Below are positions 55,118 to 63,859 of a stretch of 64,000 nucleotides of DNA, in pieces (position 1 is the stretch's first letter; each line of letters starts with the position of its first letter). The stretch comes from Galbibacter marinus. Its GTDB lineage: Bacteria; Bacteroidota; Bacteroidia; Flavobacteriales; Flavobacteriaceae. The notes below the pieces were generated by a model. It searched no databases, was not told where the DNA came from, and worked only from the letters and a program-made list of their open reading frames with translations. The translations under genes were made by a program, and so were the position numbers. The DNA lies in contig NZ_AMSG01000001.1 in assembly GCF_000300875.1 (NCBI RefSeq), positions 310,001 to 374,000 of the forward strand, written 5' to 3'.

Positions 55118-55468
55118 CTATGCTGCTTCTTGATAGAATTCTTCTTTACAATTCATCATTTCTTGAAACTTTTTATGGAGTAAATCCCTAATGAGTAATC
55201 TAGTGTGATTTAAACCATATTCTTCAATATACCTATTGCAATCTCTCTTAACTCTAGAGTAAACTTTGTAAGAAACTGCTTGTTTTAGACTATCCCAGTA
55301 ATAAGGATTTGTACAGTCGCAAATCAATCCTATATGGCGCTTATCTAAGACTTTCTCCATGCCTTTAAGGTCTATTATTAGTAACTTATCAAATTGCTCT
55401 AACAGGAGCTGAAAAAGCCTAAATATAACATCCTGACTTCGTAAATCTTTAAGGTTATAAATTTGCAT
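55118..55468 (-). CDS. C-terminal part of amber-split replication initiator
   Basis: The 116-residue ORF starts at ATG 55468, four bases after the end of the upstream ORF and in the same frame. Only a TAG stop (55472-55474) and one AAA codon separate them. So it is most simply the rest of the same replication protein. It has QIYNLKDLRSQDVIFRLFQL and further helical segments, with no known separate domain. If the ATG is used it might be made as a separate short product. Confidence 0.6.
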   Translation of the reverse strand: MQIYNLKDLRSQDVIFRLFQLLLEQFDKLLIIDLKGMEKVLDKRHIGLICDCTNPYYWDSLKQAVSYKVYSRVKRDCNRYIEEYGLNHTRLLIRDLLHKKFQEMMNCKEEFYQEAA

Positions 55469-55471
55469 TTT

Positions 55472-56041
55472 CTACAATAACCGAGAACGAGTTATTTTTA
55501 TCTCAAATCTCACAACATTTCCCTTTTGCTTGTAATGCTTGGTCTTATTATATATCTTAAAAGAATAATCTGTTCTTTTAAACTCCCTATAATTACCTTT
55601 TCCATTAAAGGTCTCGTTTCGATTCGGAGCTTTAAAATCATACATTAAAAGCATATGATCTAAAAAGCGGTCTGCATCTATTGGTAAATCGATATTCAAG
55701 CCAAACTCTAAGTTTGTGATTTTAGTTTCCTCTGGTCGAACATACAATTCATCACACATAAAATCTAATGTTTGTTCAAGTTCGCAAAAACTAAAGTCAT
55801 TATAATTGTGTTCTTTACGGTCAAGAATTAAGTTGTGTAACTTATGCAAGCTTCCTTTAATGAATGAGCTTTTCTTTAGTAAATTTACCTGCATATTGTA
55901 ATACATTCCCTTTTTGGGGTATTCTTCAATTTCCCCTGTTTGACGATTAAACTTTGATTTAAGCTCAACTGTTTGCTTTTCTTCCGTTCTAAAATCAAAA
56001 CTCCCTTTGTCTAGAACATAAAACTTAACATTATCTATCAT
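55472..56041 (-). CDS. Phage/plasmid replication initiator-like protein, N-terminal part (ends at an amber codon)
   Basis: The 189-residue protein begins MIDNVKFYVLDKGSF and ends VVRFEIKITRSRLL before TAG. Its plan resembles the phage/plasmid replication proteins (gpII/CRI type) in Bacteroidota: a start in MIDxVK, a conserved LEFGLNIDLPIDAD segment, and YSFKIYNKTKHYKQKGNVVRFEI as the Y-D/N-K region before the end. The normal protein would be about 307 residues if the amber codon were read. The start overlaps the stop of the HTH gene by one base (TAATG), so they form an operon. Confidence 0.6.
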   Translation of the reverse strand: MIDNVKFYVLDKGSFDFRTEEKQTVELKSKFNRQTGEIEEYPKKGMYYNMQVNLLKKSSFIKGSLHKLHNLILDRKEHNYNDFSFCELEQTLDFMCDELYVRPEETKITNLEFGLNIDLPIDADRFLDHMLLMYDFKAPNRNETFNGKGNYREFKRTDYSFKIYNKTKHYKQKGNVVRFEIKITRSRLL

Positions 56042-56370
56042 TAGGCTACGTTTTTAAATGGTTCATAATTAACTGTTCTTGGGTTGTTCAGTGGCGCTAA
56101 ACAATTTAATACCTCGTTTTTTTTGTAATACCGTTGGTGCTTGATGCTGTATTGAGGAATAATACCATCTCTGACCCAACGCCATAGCGTAGAAGAGTCA
56201 ATTTTTAATAGACTGCAAGTCTCCTTTGGCGTTAATAACTCATCAACTGCTTTAGGTTGACTAAGTTCCTTTTTGAAATCTTTTAAAAGGTTTTCGACTG
56301 TGTTCTTAATAAGGGATTGTAATTCTTTTACCTCTAGCCCTTGCATGAAAAGGTGTTTCTCTTTAATCAT
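56041..56370 (-). CDS. Helix-turn-helix (excisionase/MerR-type) protein
   Basis: The 109-residue protein has an N-terminal helix (residues 10-45) and a winged HTH: LLTPKETCSLLKIDSSTLWRWVRDGIIPQYSIKHQRYY, the pattern of the excisionase/HTH_17 family. It is often the first gene before a Rep in mobile elements, where it works as a DNA-binding control or excision factor. Its stop overlaps the rep start by one base. Confidence 0.75.
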   Translation of the reverse strand: MIKEKHLFMQGLEVKELQSLIKNTVENLLKDFKKELSQPKAVDELLTPKETCSLLKIDSSTLWRWVRDGIIPQYSIKHQRYYKKNEVLNCLAPLNNPRTVNYEPFKNVA

Positions 56371-56489
56371 AAATGTTATTTTAATAATTTATGATGCAAA
56401 GATGAGGGAAGGGAAATCGGGGAAAAATAAGGGAAAAAATAAATTTGAAAACACAATGTTTTCAAGGTCTACGAGGTGAAAAAAAATAT

Positions 56490-56580
56490 TTAAGGGATTT
56501 GTTTTAACTTTTCCCTTTTGATTTTGGCAATACCATCTATTTTATCCAAAAATTTATCATAGGATTTAAAAGGATAATGC
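56490..56580 (-). pseudogene. Possible 3' fragment of an interrupted gene
   Basis: In the +1 frame relative to the truncated transposase an open stretch of 26 codons reads YPFKSYDKFLDKIDGIAKIK and stops at 56490. It has no start codon and begins where the transposase homology ends. It may be the tail of a gene disrupted by the IS, but the link is not proven. Confidence 0.3.
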
Positions 56581-57407
56581 CTGTTTTATGGTAAAAGAAA
56601 AATAGTCTTTTAAAATTCTACGCGTATGCACATCTATAATTGAGAGCAAATAAGCGTTTTTACCGGCACTTGGGATCCATACCATCTTGATGTCCATTTC
56701 TAGACACTCCATGGGTCTGGAGGTCTTTACTTTGCGAAACTTCACAAATTTACGTCCAGCTCCACTACGTTTAATTCGGTTTTCTAGTTTTAGCAATCCA
56801 GCGGTTTTCATAATTCGGTATAGTTTCTTATGGTTGATAAGATATCCGTCTCTCTTTAAATAGGATGTCATAAGCCGATATCCACAATCAATGAATTCAT
56901 GTGCAAGCAACCTATGAACAGCATCTAATACGATGGGTTCTTCTACCCAGCCATGGGTCTTGTTATAGGTTAGTTTAGAGGGTTTGTTTCCCTTCTTCCC
57001 TTTACTGGGTTTTCTATAATAACTACTCGGTACTAACCCAACTATCTGGATAATCCAGGACTTACTACACTTATGCTTCTTATAGATAAAGTCTACTAAA
57101 TCTTTCTTGGATCGGATGTCCCAAACTTTTTTTTTAAAAGTTCCCGCTGTACTTCCAACTCTATTTCTTTATTCCCAAGGAGTTTACGAAGTACTCGGTT
57201 CTCTTCCTCTACTTGCTTAAACTCTTTACTCTTGTTGTCATAGGTAACTTTTAAGCCCGCTTCTCCTTTATGGTCAAACTTCTTCTTCCAACTATAAAAA
57301 GTTCCCGTGCTAACACTGTATTTCCTACAGGTCTCTACAACTCCAATCTCTTCCGAGCAAGCTAGTATTTCTAACTTCTCTTTTAAACTCCATTTCTTGT
57401 ATTTCAT
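56566..57407 (-). mobile_element. Truncated IS3-family element (orfA and 5' part of orfB)
   Basis: OrfA (57096-57407, 103 residues) is an IS3-type HTH protein (MKYKKWSLKEKLEILACSEE, followed by a leucine zipper-like region). OrfB follows in the -1 frame from the A9 tract (57127-57135), reading KKVWDIRSKKDLVDFIYKKH and continuing through the HTH_21 region and the start of the integrase core (PMECLEMDIKMVWIPSAGKN, first catalytic Asp) to a stop at 56566. The rest of the DDE core is absent, so it cannot transpose by itself. A T-G edge around 57472 may be the left inverted-repeat end. Confidence 0.85.
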
Positions 57408-57449
57408 ATTTCAAAGGTATAAATTGAAATTTAAAATATCACTCCGATC

Positions 57450-57791
57450 TTATTGGGGGCTAAAATACATCATCTCTGATCTTAAAGAGGGGTAAATGTC
57501 AATATTCTGAAAGCTCCATACGATATTATAAAATTTTTCTATTTGAGCTTTAGCGGTGAAAAATTCGATTGCTTCTCTTCCGTTAAGAGGCACTCTAGTT
57601 ACACAGGCCTCAACCGCCTTATATAAGATCTCCAAGTTGATTATGTCGTAAAGTGCAAATTTCTGTGATTGAATCAGATGAAATTCAGTGTATTTTTCTC
57701 CGCTAATCCTAACCAATATATTTTTTGCAAGATATATTTTGTTATTAACTCTTTTCAATTTTAGTGAAACAATAACATCACTTATTTCCAT
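57450..57791 (-). CDS. Unknown protein, probably truncated by the IS3 element
   Basis: The 113-residue ORF starts MEISDVIVSLKLKRVNNKIYLA. Its last residues (MYFSPQ and stop) fall in sequence that looks like the left end of the IS (TGTATTTTAGCCCC and onward), so the original C-terminus is probably lost. The remaining protein has no family I recognise. It lies 40 bp upstream of the SDR gene and is divergent from it. Confidence 0.5.
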   Translation of the reverse strand: MEISDVIVSLKLKRVNNKIYLAKNILVRISGEKYTEFHLIQSQKFALYDIINLEILYKAVEACVTRVPLNGREAIEFFTAKAQIEKFYNIVWSFQNIDIYPSLRSEMMYFSPQ

Positions 57792-57831
57792 TGATGCGTA
57801 TTATCTTTTACCTTTATAAAAAAGATTTTTT

Positions 57832-58542
57832 ATGGATTTAAAAGGTAAAGTGGCCTATATCACCGGGGGCACTAAAGGAATAGGTTACGGTGTAGCCAAA
57901 GTTTTAATAGACCAAGGAATGAAAGTAGCCATAAGTGGACGTGACGCTGAAACTGCCAAACAAGCAGCCACCGCACTTGGCGGTTCTGATGTTGTTATTG
58001 GATTGGCTTCTAATGTTGGCGTTCTGGAGGATGAAATCATGGCAGTAAATGAAATCATTTCCAAGTGGGGACAATTAGATGTTGTATTAGCAAATGCTGG
58101 TGTGGGTCATTTTGCGCCCATAGATGAGCTTGAGATTGATAAATGGAAGCAGATGATAGATACGAATCTGAACGGTGCTTACCACAGCTTAAAAGCATCT
58201 GTAGAAGCTTTAAAGGCTTCCAAAGGATATTATATTACGCTTGCTAGTTTGGCTGGGACAAATTTCTTTGCCAATGGTGCAGGTTATAATGCTTCGAAAT
58301 TCGGGGTGGTTGGCTTTACTCAAGCCGCCATGATAGACTTACGTAAATACGATATCAAAGTATCCACCATTATGCCAGGTTCTGTTTCTTCTCATTTTAA
58401 TGATAATGATCCAAGTGACGCAGATGCATGGAAAATCCAGCCTGAGGACATTGGAGACCTTGTTGTGGATTTATTAAAAATCAATCCAAGGACACTCCCC
58501 AGTAAAATTGAGGTGCGTCCATTGCGACCAGATAAAAAATAA
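57832..58542 (+). CDS. Short-chain dehydrogenase/reductase
   Basis: The 236-residue protein has the SDR cofactor motif KVAYITGGTKGIGYGVAK, NAGVG and the catalytic serine/tyrosine/lysine (ITLASLAGTNFFANGAGYNASK). Arg in SGRD after the second strand suggests NADPH preference. The substrate is unknown. Its end is 14 bp from that of the convergent hydrolase gene. It marks the right boundary of the accessory island. Confidence 0.92.
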   Translation: MDLKGKVAYITGGTKGIGYGVAKVLIDQGMKVAISGRDAETAKQAATALGGSDVVIGLASNVGVLEDEIMAVNEIISKWGQLDVVLANAGVGHFAPIDELEIDKWKQMIDTNLNGAYHSLKASVEALKASKGYYITLASLAGTNFFANGAGYNASKFGVVGFTQAAMIDLRKYDIKVSTIMPGSVSSHFNDNDPSDADAWKIQPEDIGDLVVDLLKINPRTLPSKIEVRPLRPDKK

Positions 58543-58556
58543 GCTTCTATTATTTA

Positions 58557-59405
58557 TTATAGAATAAAGGCTATTGAGGCTTCCACAACCTGTTTCATTT
58601 GTTGTGGGAGCTTTTTATTTTCCCATGGATGCTTACCTCCAAAAACGTGATCACCATTCGGTATCACTAAAAACTCTCCTCTTGGACTCCAATTATATAA
58701 TTTCCTCCCCTCATTAAGGTCTACCGTGAGATCATCTGTTCCATGGACAACTAAATTCTGAATTGTTAACTTTTCTACAGCCCCCTTAATAGTAAAACGC
58801 TTCTTATTTTTTACAAAATCTTCGTAAAATTGATAATAATGAGGTAGCTGTTGTTTTGTTCTGCTGTTTTCCACATATATGACGCCATTTTCTTTCCAAT
58901 AAGCCCTAGCTTTTTCATCGGAAAACCGAGATTCAAAATTGCTCACACTAGCCCAACTGACTACTTTTTTAATTCTATCATCTTCACTAGCTTTGATATA
59001 GACAATACCACCTCCTCTTGAATGACCTACAAGATTTATATTATTCGGATTTGTATATTGGTGGTAAAGAAAATCTTCACTGCAGCAGTGATCTATCACC
59101 ACCTTTAAATCATCCAATTCAATTGAGAAATTATTTGAAGCGAAGGATTCTAAATCTGGAAAATCAATAGGTTGATCAACCGTACCGCCATTGTGGGAGA
59201 AATTAAACTTCACAAAACAAAAACCTCTTTCGGCAAAAGATCTAGCAACGATATCCCAATATCCCCAGTCTTTAAATCCCTTATAGCCATGACAGAATAT
59301 AACTATTGGGGCTTTTGTATCTGTTTTTGGTTTTTCAAAATAGATGTCATATAAAATCGGCTTATGATGGTTTCCTTGTAGGACCTGGTTTTTTAAATTA
59401 TCCAT
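58557..59405 (-). CDS. Alpha/beta hydrolase (dienelactone hydrolase-like)
   Basis: The 282-residue cytoplasmic protein has the hydrolase pattern: FCHGYKGFKDWG (oxyanion loop), nucleophile LVGHSRGGGIVYI, Asp in VHGTDDLTVDLNEG and His in NGDHVFGGKHPW. The family is broad and its substrate cannot be told. The start overlaps the end of the nuclease gene by 8 bp, so it is translated with it. Confidence 0.88.
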   Translation of the reverse strand: MDNLKNQVLQGNHHKPILYDIYFEKPKTDTKAPIVIFCHGYKGFKDWGYWDIVARSFAERGFCFVKFNFSHNGGTVDQPIDFPDLESFASNNFSIELDDLKVVIDHCCSEDFLYHQYTNPNNINLVGHSRGGGIVYIKASEDDRIKKVVSWASVSNFESRFSDEKARAYWKENGVIYVENSRTKQQLPHYYQFYEDFVKNKKRFTIKGAVEKLTIQNLVVHGTDDLTVDLNEGRKLYNWSPRGEFLVIPNGDHVFGGKHPWENKKLPQQMKQVVEASIAFIL

Positions 59406-62151
59406 ATAGCTCTATCTCTTTTTCTTGTAAATTTTGGTTTTTATCAAATATTTCAACGATGAGTTTCTCAAGGGCATGGGAAAATAGATCTAAAACCTCT
59501 TGATCGATAATGTGTTCTTTTACTGCTCCATTACCGTTTTTGTCTTTAGTAGCAAATGGAAGTACTCCAGCTTGGAGGTTTTTAAATGAAATGATGCCTG
59601 CTTTAAAGGAGTTTAATCCAGTTTGCTTGTGGATCAGTAAAGCATAACAAAGAATCTGAAAGGCTTTATTATAAGTGGCATCCTCAATTATGTCTTGCCA
59701 TCCGATAATTTCTAAATTCTTAATTACTGCTTTTCCAGTCTTGTAGTCGATAATTTGTATGCACTGATCTACCATTTCAACACGGTCGACCTTTCCTTTT
59801 AAATACACTTTAAAATCGAGCGAGGACACTGGAATTTCTGCTTTAATATTTTGTTCAATATGAATGATTTGTATCTTTTTACCTTGCTTTAAACGGTTTT
59901 CCTCGAACTTTAAGAAATTCTCAATATAGCGTTTAGCAATATGATACGATATCAGATTTTTGCCCTGAAGCTTTTCGACGCTCGTATAGGTTTTAGAAAA
60001 GAAATTTCGAACCTTTTCATCCACCTTGGATCGCATATCTTTAAGGTGCTCTAATTTCAAGAATTGTCCCTCTAGTGGTTTGTAGAAAAATTCTAAGGTG
60101 TCATGCACAATGGTACCCAAGGTATTAGCAGCAATGGTCTCTTCAACCTCCTCAACCTCTTTTATTCCTAGTATAGATCGACTGTAAAAATCCAATGGAT
60201 TACGGATATAAGTGGTTAATGAAGTAGGGGAAAACCCTTTTTGGGCTACATTCTTAAGTGACTGTAAAAGCATTGAATCTTTTTCAATACTTAGGAGCTG
60301 GGTTTTTTCATTTTCAATCCTAGCCGTGGCGATCTTTTCTACAATATTGTGCGCCTGTTGTGGTAACATTGTGAGCTGATGTATAAGCCTACTCTTTTCT
60401 CCGCCTTCCAATGAATTGGGTTCGGTGTTGTATATTATATAAATATTCTTTGCACGCTGTAAAAGCCTATAGAAGTGATAAGAGTATATAGCATCTTTCT
60501 CCTTAAAAGTAGGCAGGCCAAAGGCCACCTTTAAATCTAAAGGGATGAATGAATTGTGCGTTTTACCTGCGGGTAGTATTCCTTCGTTAACCGATGATAT
60601 GATTACGCTTTGAAAATCTAGGTTACGGCTCTCTAACATACCCATTATTTGAAGTCCTTGTACAGGTTCTCCTTTGAAGTCAACAGTTTGTAATTGAACG
60701 GTAGCTGAATAAACCTTGCGAAGTGACCTTATATCAGTAATACTTCCATAGGTGTTGTTGAATTGTTGAAGTTGATTAAATACCTGATAACATCCAAAGA
60801 GGTATTCTAAAAACAAGGCGTTCTCATCTATTTTGTACCGATCCCTGAGTTGAATTATTATAGCTAAACAGTTTTCAATAACTTGGGACATTAAAAGCTT
60901 TTTCTGCCTTGGAAATAGCAAATTTAATTCTGTAATATGCCCGAGTTGTTGATCTGTCACATACACTTCATTGTCTTTGTTGATGGCAGATAGAAGATCT
61001 TCAACCTCTTTGTTTCTATGGTTTAAAATTACTTGGGCTACTGGATTGGTAAGTACTGAAATAAGATCTTTGTAATACCATGTGCCTTCTGACTTATTTT
61101 CCCATACCTCTAGCAAGGTTTCGAAAAATGACCCTATTGGAGTTAAAGCAAGTGGAAAACCACTAGTTATGTTGGCTATGTCTATGGAATCAGGAAGACT
61201 ACTTAACAGTGGTGTTAAAAGACTTTCATTTGACAAAACTATCGCTGTTTTGGAGGCCTCAAGTTGGTTATCCTCTAAGATGTGCCCTATATATTTGGTT
61301 TGGCCTACATTTTTAGGCGTACCAATAATTTCAATATTTTTCTCGCTTTTATAATTTTCTGAGATATATTCAAATTTATTAGTCTTATAATAAGGCCAAG
61401 TATTTTTGTATTTCCTTAGAAACAGGCCTGCATCATGATCCTCCTGGTCTAAAAATGTTTTATCAAGATCCCAATATACTGTAGTGTTTCCAGTTTCAAG
61501 AAAGGCCTGGAACATATTTTGTTCCGCTGTGTTTAAAGCATTAAATCCTATAAAATAATGTTTTAATGTAGCGTTGTTCTGGAGATATTGCTGGCAATTT
61601 TCATGGGCTTGTTTATAAAGTGCTCCTTGGTAGGCGAGTCCCTGATCTGAAAGATACTCGTTTAGTTTGCCATAATAAAGATGCATCTTTTTCCAAAGTT
61701 TAAGATAATTCTTTTGGAGATCGGTTTTATCCTCAGAGTTTGTCCAATGAAATTGGTCCAATTCTTTGATGTTAAATAAATGCGTAAAGAAGGATTCTGG
61801 CGGGATCAGATACCGGTCAATTTCATTGAAGTCTTGAACCAAGGTTTGTGCCCAAGAAATAAAACTATAAAAATCCTCCTGTTGATCAGAAGGAGTAAGT
61901 TGTTTATAAAGGTTGTAAAATTCAAATAAAAGATGAATGTTACCGACAAGTTTTAAATTGGCTAATTCCTCTATAAATTCCTCAATACTGTATATCACGG
62001 GAGAAATACTTGTGATTTTTACAGTTTTTAGGAATTCATTCCTAAGGATCGTAGCCGCCCTTTTGCTAGGCAATACTAAAATCACATTTGCTAGGTTATC
62101 CTGATGTTTGCTATAAATGGCTTGGGAGACTTCGGATAAAAATGATTTCAT
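59398..62151 (-). CDS. PD-(D/E)XK nuclease family protein (AddB-like)
   Basis: The 917-residue protein has an AddB/RexB-type plan: an N-terminal helicase-like region without a good Walker A (VILVLPSKRAATILRNEF), a long middle, and a C-terminal RecB nuclease domain with FSPTSLTTYIRNPLDFY, LGTIVHDTLEFF and the catalytic VDRVEMVDQCIQIIDYKTGKAV. It is thought to work with an AddA-type helicase-nuclease in double-strand break processing. That partner is not in the window. The Cys residues of an iron-sulphur cluster in classical AddB are not evident. Confidence 0.85.
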   Translation of the reverse strand: MKSFLSEVSQAIYSKHQDNLANVILVLPSKRAATILRNEFLKTVKITSISPVIYSIEEFIEELANLKLVGNIHLLFEFYNLYKQLTPSDQQEDFYSFISWAQTLVQDFNEIDRYLIPPESFFTHLFNIKELDQFHWTNSEDKTDLQKNYLKLWKKMHLYYGKLNEYLSDQGLAYQGALYKQAHENCQQYLQNNATLKHYFIGFNALNTAEQNMFQAFLETGNTTVYWDLDKTFLDQEDHDAGLFLRKYKNTWPYYKTNKFEYISENYKSEKNIEIIGTPKNVGQTKYIGHILEDNQLEASKTAIVLSNESLLTPLLSSLPDSIDIANITSGFPLALTPIGSFFETLLEVWENKSEGTWYYKDLISVLTNPVAQVILNHRNKEVEDLLSAINKDNEVYVTDQQLGHITELNLLFPRQKKLLMSQVIENCLAIIIQLRDRYKIDENALFLEYLFGCYQVFNQLQQFNNTYGSITDIRSLRKVYSATVQLQTVDFKGEPVQGLQIMGMLESRNLDFQSVIISSVNEGILPAGKTHNSFIPLDLKVAFGLPTFKEKDAIYSYHFYRLLQRAKNIYIIYNTEPNSLEGGEKSRLIHQLTMLPQQAHNIVEKIATARIENEKTQLLSIEKDSMLLQSLKNVAQKGFSPTSLTTYIRNPLDFYSRSILGIKEVEEVEETIAANTLGTIVHDTLEFFYKPLEGQFLKLEHLKDMRSKVDEKVRNFFSKTYTSVEKLQGKNLISYHIAKRYIENFLKFEENRLKQGKKIQIIHIEQNIKAEIPVSSLDFKVYLKGKVDRVEMVDQCIQIIDYKTGKAVIKNLEIIGWQDIIEDATYNKAFQILCYALLIHKQTGLNSFKAGIISFKNLQAGVLPFATKDKNGNGAVKEHIIDQEVLDLFSHALEKLIVEIFDKNQNLQEKEIELYG

Positions 62152-62343
62152 AGCAATATGGCGTGCTTTTTAAGTGTAGTTATGTTGTTGTATTAATTGT
62201 TTAAGGATTCAGAATCCCTGCTTATGATAAAGATAGCAAAAAGTCTCATAAATAATCAAAGGTGGACTAGGATTATGGATCATCTACCGGACGCTGATGC
62301 TAGGAATAGAAGTATGAAGGGTAATGACTGGTCAAATTTAATG

Positions 62344-62374
62344 CATAAAAAAACGCCCCGATTTCTCGAGGCGT
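62344..62374 (-). terminator. Terminator after the OmpA gene
   Basis: On the minus strand ACGCCTCGA, GAAA loop and TCGGGGCGT (one G-U pair) is followed by a run of T. It is 26 bases past the stop. Confidence 0.92.
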
Positions 62375-62400
62375 CTTTTATATGATTTGAACTAATCTAA

Positions 62401-63750
62401 TTATTTAACTAGATTAATCTCAACTCTTCTGTTTTGTGCTCTACCTGCTCTTGTAGCATTAGAAGTGATAGGGTTATCTTCACCAAATCCTTTAGAATCT
62501 AATCTGTTAGTAGAAATACCGTGTTCGATTAAATAAACTTTAACTGCACCAGCTCTCTCTTCAGACAATCTTTGGTTAAGTGAATTACTACCTGAACTAT
62601 CAGTGTGTCCTTCGATTGAAAAATTAGCATTTGGATATTCGTTAAGAATTTCAATGATATCGTTCAATACTTTTTCAGACTCAGTTTTGATAGTTGCTTT
62701 TCCTAGATCAAACAAGATGGTTTTAGCATAGTCGTTCAATGCTTTTTGAACAGCTTCAGTTACTTCAGGACAACCGTTGTTAGCAACAGTACCAGCAACA
62801 TCTGGACACTGATCATCTTTGTCAAGAACACCGTCACCGTCTTTGTCTGGACAACCATTGGTTGCAGCAGGACCAGCAACATCTGGACACTGATCATCTT
62901 TGTCAGCTACACCGTCTCCGTCAGAATCTGGACATCCAGCTAGTTCTTTAAGACCTGGAGTCTCAGGACATTCGTCAACGTTATCAGCTACACCGTCTCC
63001 GTCAGAATCAGGACAACCGTTCATTGCAGCTGTACCAGCTTCGTTAGGACACTCGTCTTTAGAATCTTCGATACCGTCTCCGTCAGAATCAGGACAACCG
63101 TTGAATTCTTTTAAACCAGGTACTTCTGGACAAGCATCGTCTTTGTCGTATACACCGTCTCCGTCTGTATCAGTTCCACCAAATTTGATCGCTAGACCAG
63201 CTAAATGTTGGAAATGAGGAGTGCTGTAATCTTCGAATACGTGCTTGTAGCTAGATTGTACTGTCAAACCTAAGTTTTCAGTAAACCAAACATTGAAACC
63301 AACACCTCCGTTAAGAGTACCAGCTCCAATCTCATCTAACCAAGTGTAACCACCTCCGATTTCAACAAAAGGATCGAAAACAGTTCCTTGAACAAAATTG
63401 TACTTGATTGTACCGTCAACACCGTAGTAAGATAGGTCATCTACACCAGTGTCTCCTAGTTTGTCAATTTTGTTAAGTGACCCACGAACTCCTAAAGAGA
63501 TTCCACTTCCTACATATTTAGAAACAGATACGTAAGAAATAGATGGTAGAATGTTCCAGTGATCACTCGCGTTGAAATACTCGTCAAACCAAGCCTCTGA
63601 AGCATATGGTCTATCAGAATTTGTAGGGTAAGCATCAACTGCATTTACCCCAAAACTGATCTGCCATGGATTGTTCTGGTCTTGAGCATTCATGTTGCTA
63701 ATCCCCACAAATAGGAACGCAGCAACTAGTAATTTGCTAAGATGTTTCAT
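62401..63750 (-). CDS. OmpA-family outer-membrane protein with TSP3 repeats
   Basis: The 449-residue protein has a signal peptide ending near NMNAQ, an N-terminal eight-stranded beta-barrel domain (about residues 25-195), five thrombospondin type 3 calcium-binding repeats (DxDGDGV, DxCP, about 196-330) and a C-terminal OmpA peptidoglycan-binding domain ([26 protein letters not shown] and NRRVEINLV). It ties the outer membrane to the peptidoglycan. The start at ATG 63750 is preferred to TTG 63756. It has a well-formed promoter and a terminator. Confidence 0.95.
   Translation of the reverse strand: MKHLSKLLVAAFLFVGISNMNAQDQNNPWQISFGVNAVDAYPTNSDRPYASEAWFDEYFNASDHWNILPSISYVSVSKYVGSGISLGVRGSLNKIDKLGDTGVDDLSYYGVDGTIKYNFVQGTVFDPFVEIGGGYTWLDEIGAGTLNGGVGFNVWFTENLGLTVQSSYKHVFEDYSTPHFQHLAGLAIKFGGTDTDGDGVYDKDDACPEVPGLKEFNGCPDSDGDGIEDSKDECPNEAGTAAMNGCPDSDGDGVADNVDECPETPGLKELAGCPDSDGDGVADKDDQCPDVAGPAATNGCPDKDGDGVLDKDDQCPDVAGTVANNGCPEVTEAVQKALNDYAKTILFDLGKATIKTESEKVLNDIIEILNEYPNANFSIEGHTDSSGSNSLNQRLSEERAGAVKVYLIEHGISTNRLDSKGFGEDNPITSNATRAGRAQNRRVEINLVK
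62758..63172 (-). repeat. Near-identical DNA repeats coding for TSP3 units
   Basis: Five protein repeats of about 28 residues (DxDGDGVxDxxDxCP) are encoded. Two of the DNA units at about 62790 and 62874 share long identical runs (CTGGACACTGATCATCTTTG), so slippage or recombination is likely here. Confidence 0.8.
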
Positions 63751-63785
63751 GTTCAATTATTTAATTTTAAGTGTTAATTTAATGA

Positions 63786-63816
63786 CAAATGTAAGTTGTT
63801 ACAACTTATTAACAAA
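63786..63816 (-). promoter_or_regulatory. Promoter of the OmpA gene with internal palindrome
   Basis: On the minus strand a -33 TTTG (63813-63816), a 19-bp spacer and a -7 box TACATTTG (63786-63793) form a textbook flavobacterial promoter. The spacer holds a perfect 17-base palindrome TAAGTTGTTACAACTTA (63792-63808). Confidence 0.75.
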
Positions 63817-63859
63817 AACAAATATATAATTTTTTAGTTAAAATGAAAAGAGTAATGCT

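Noticed and set aside
52319-57831. A complete filamentous phage (inovirus) at tRNA-Ala
   Set aside because: Only a Rep-like gene and an HTH gene fit. No Zot-like ATPase, no set of small coat proteins and no secretin are visible. I also found no direct repeat of the tRNA 3' end to define attachment sites.
62197-62385. A + strand ORF of 62 codons between the nuclease and OmpA genes
   Set aside because: It runs through the OmpA terminator stem, has no promoter box and shows no family resemblance.
62758-63172. Regular repeats that could look like a CRISPR array
   Set aside because: The units are in frame and code for TSP3 calcium-binding repeats of the OmpA protein. No cas genes are present.
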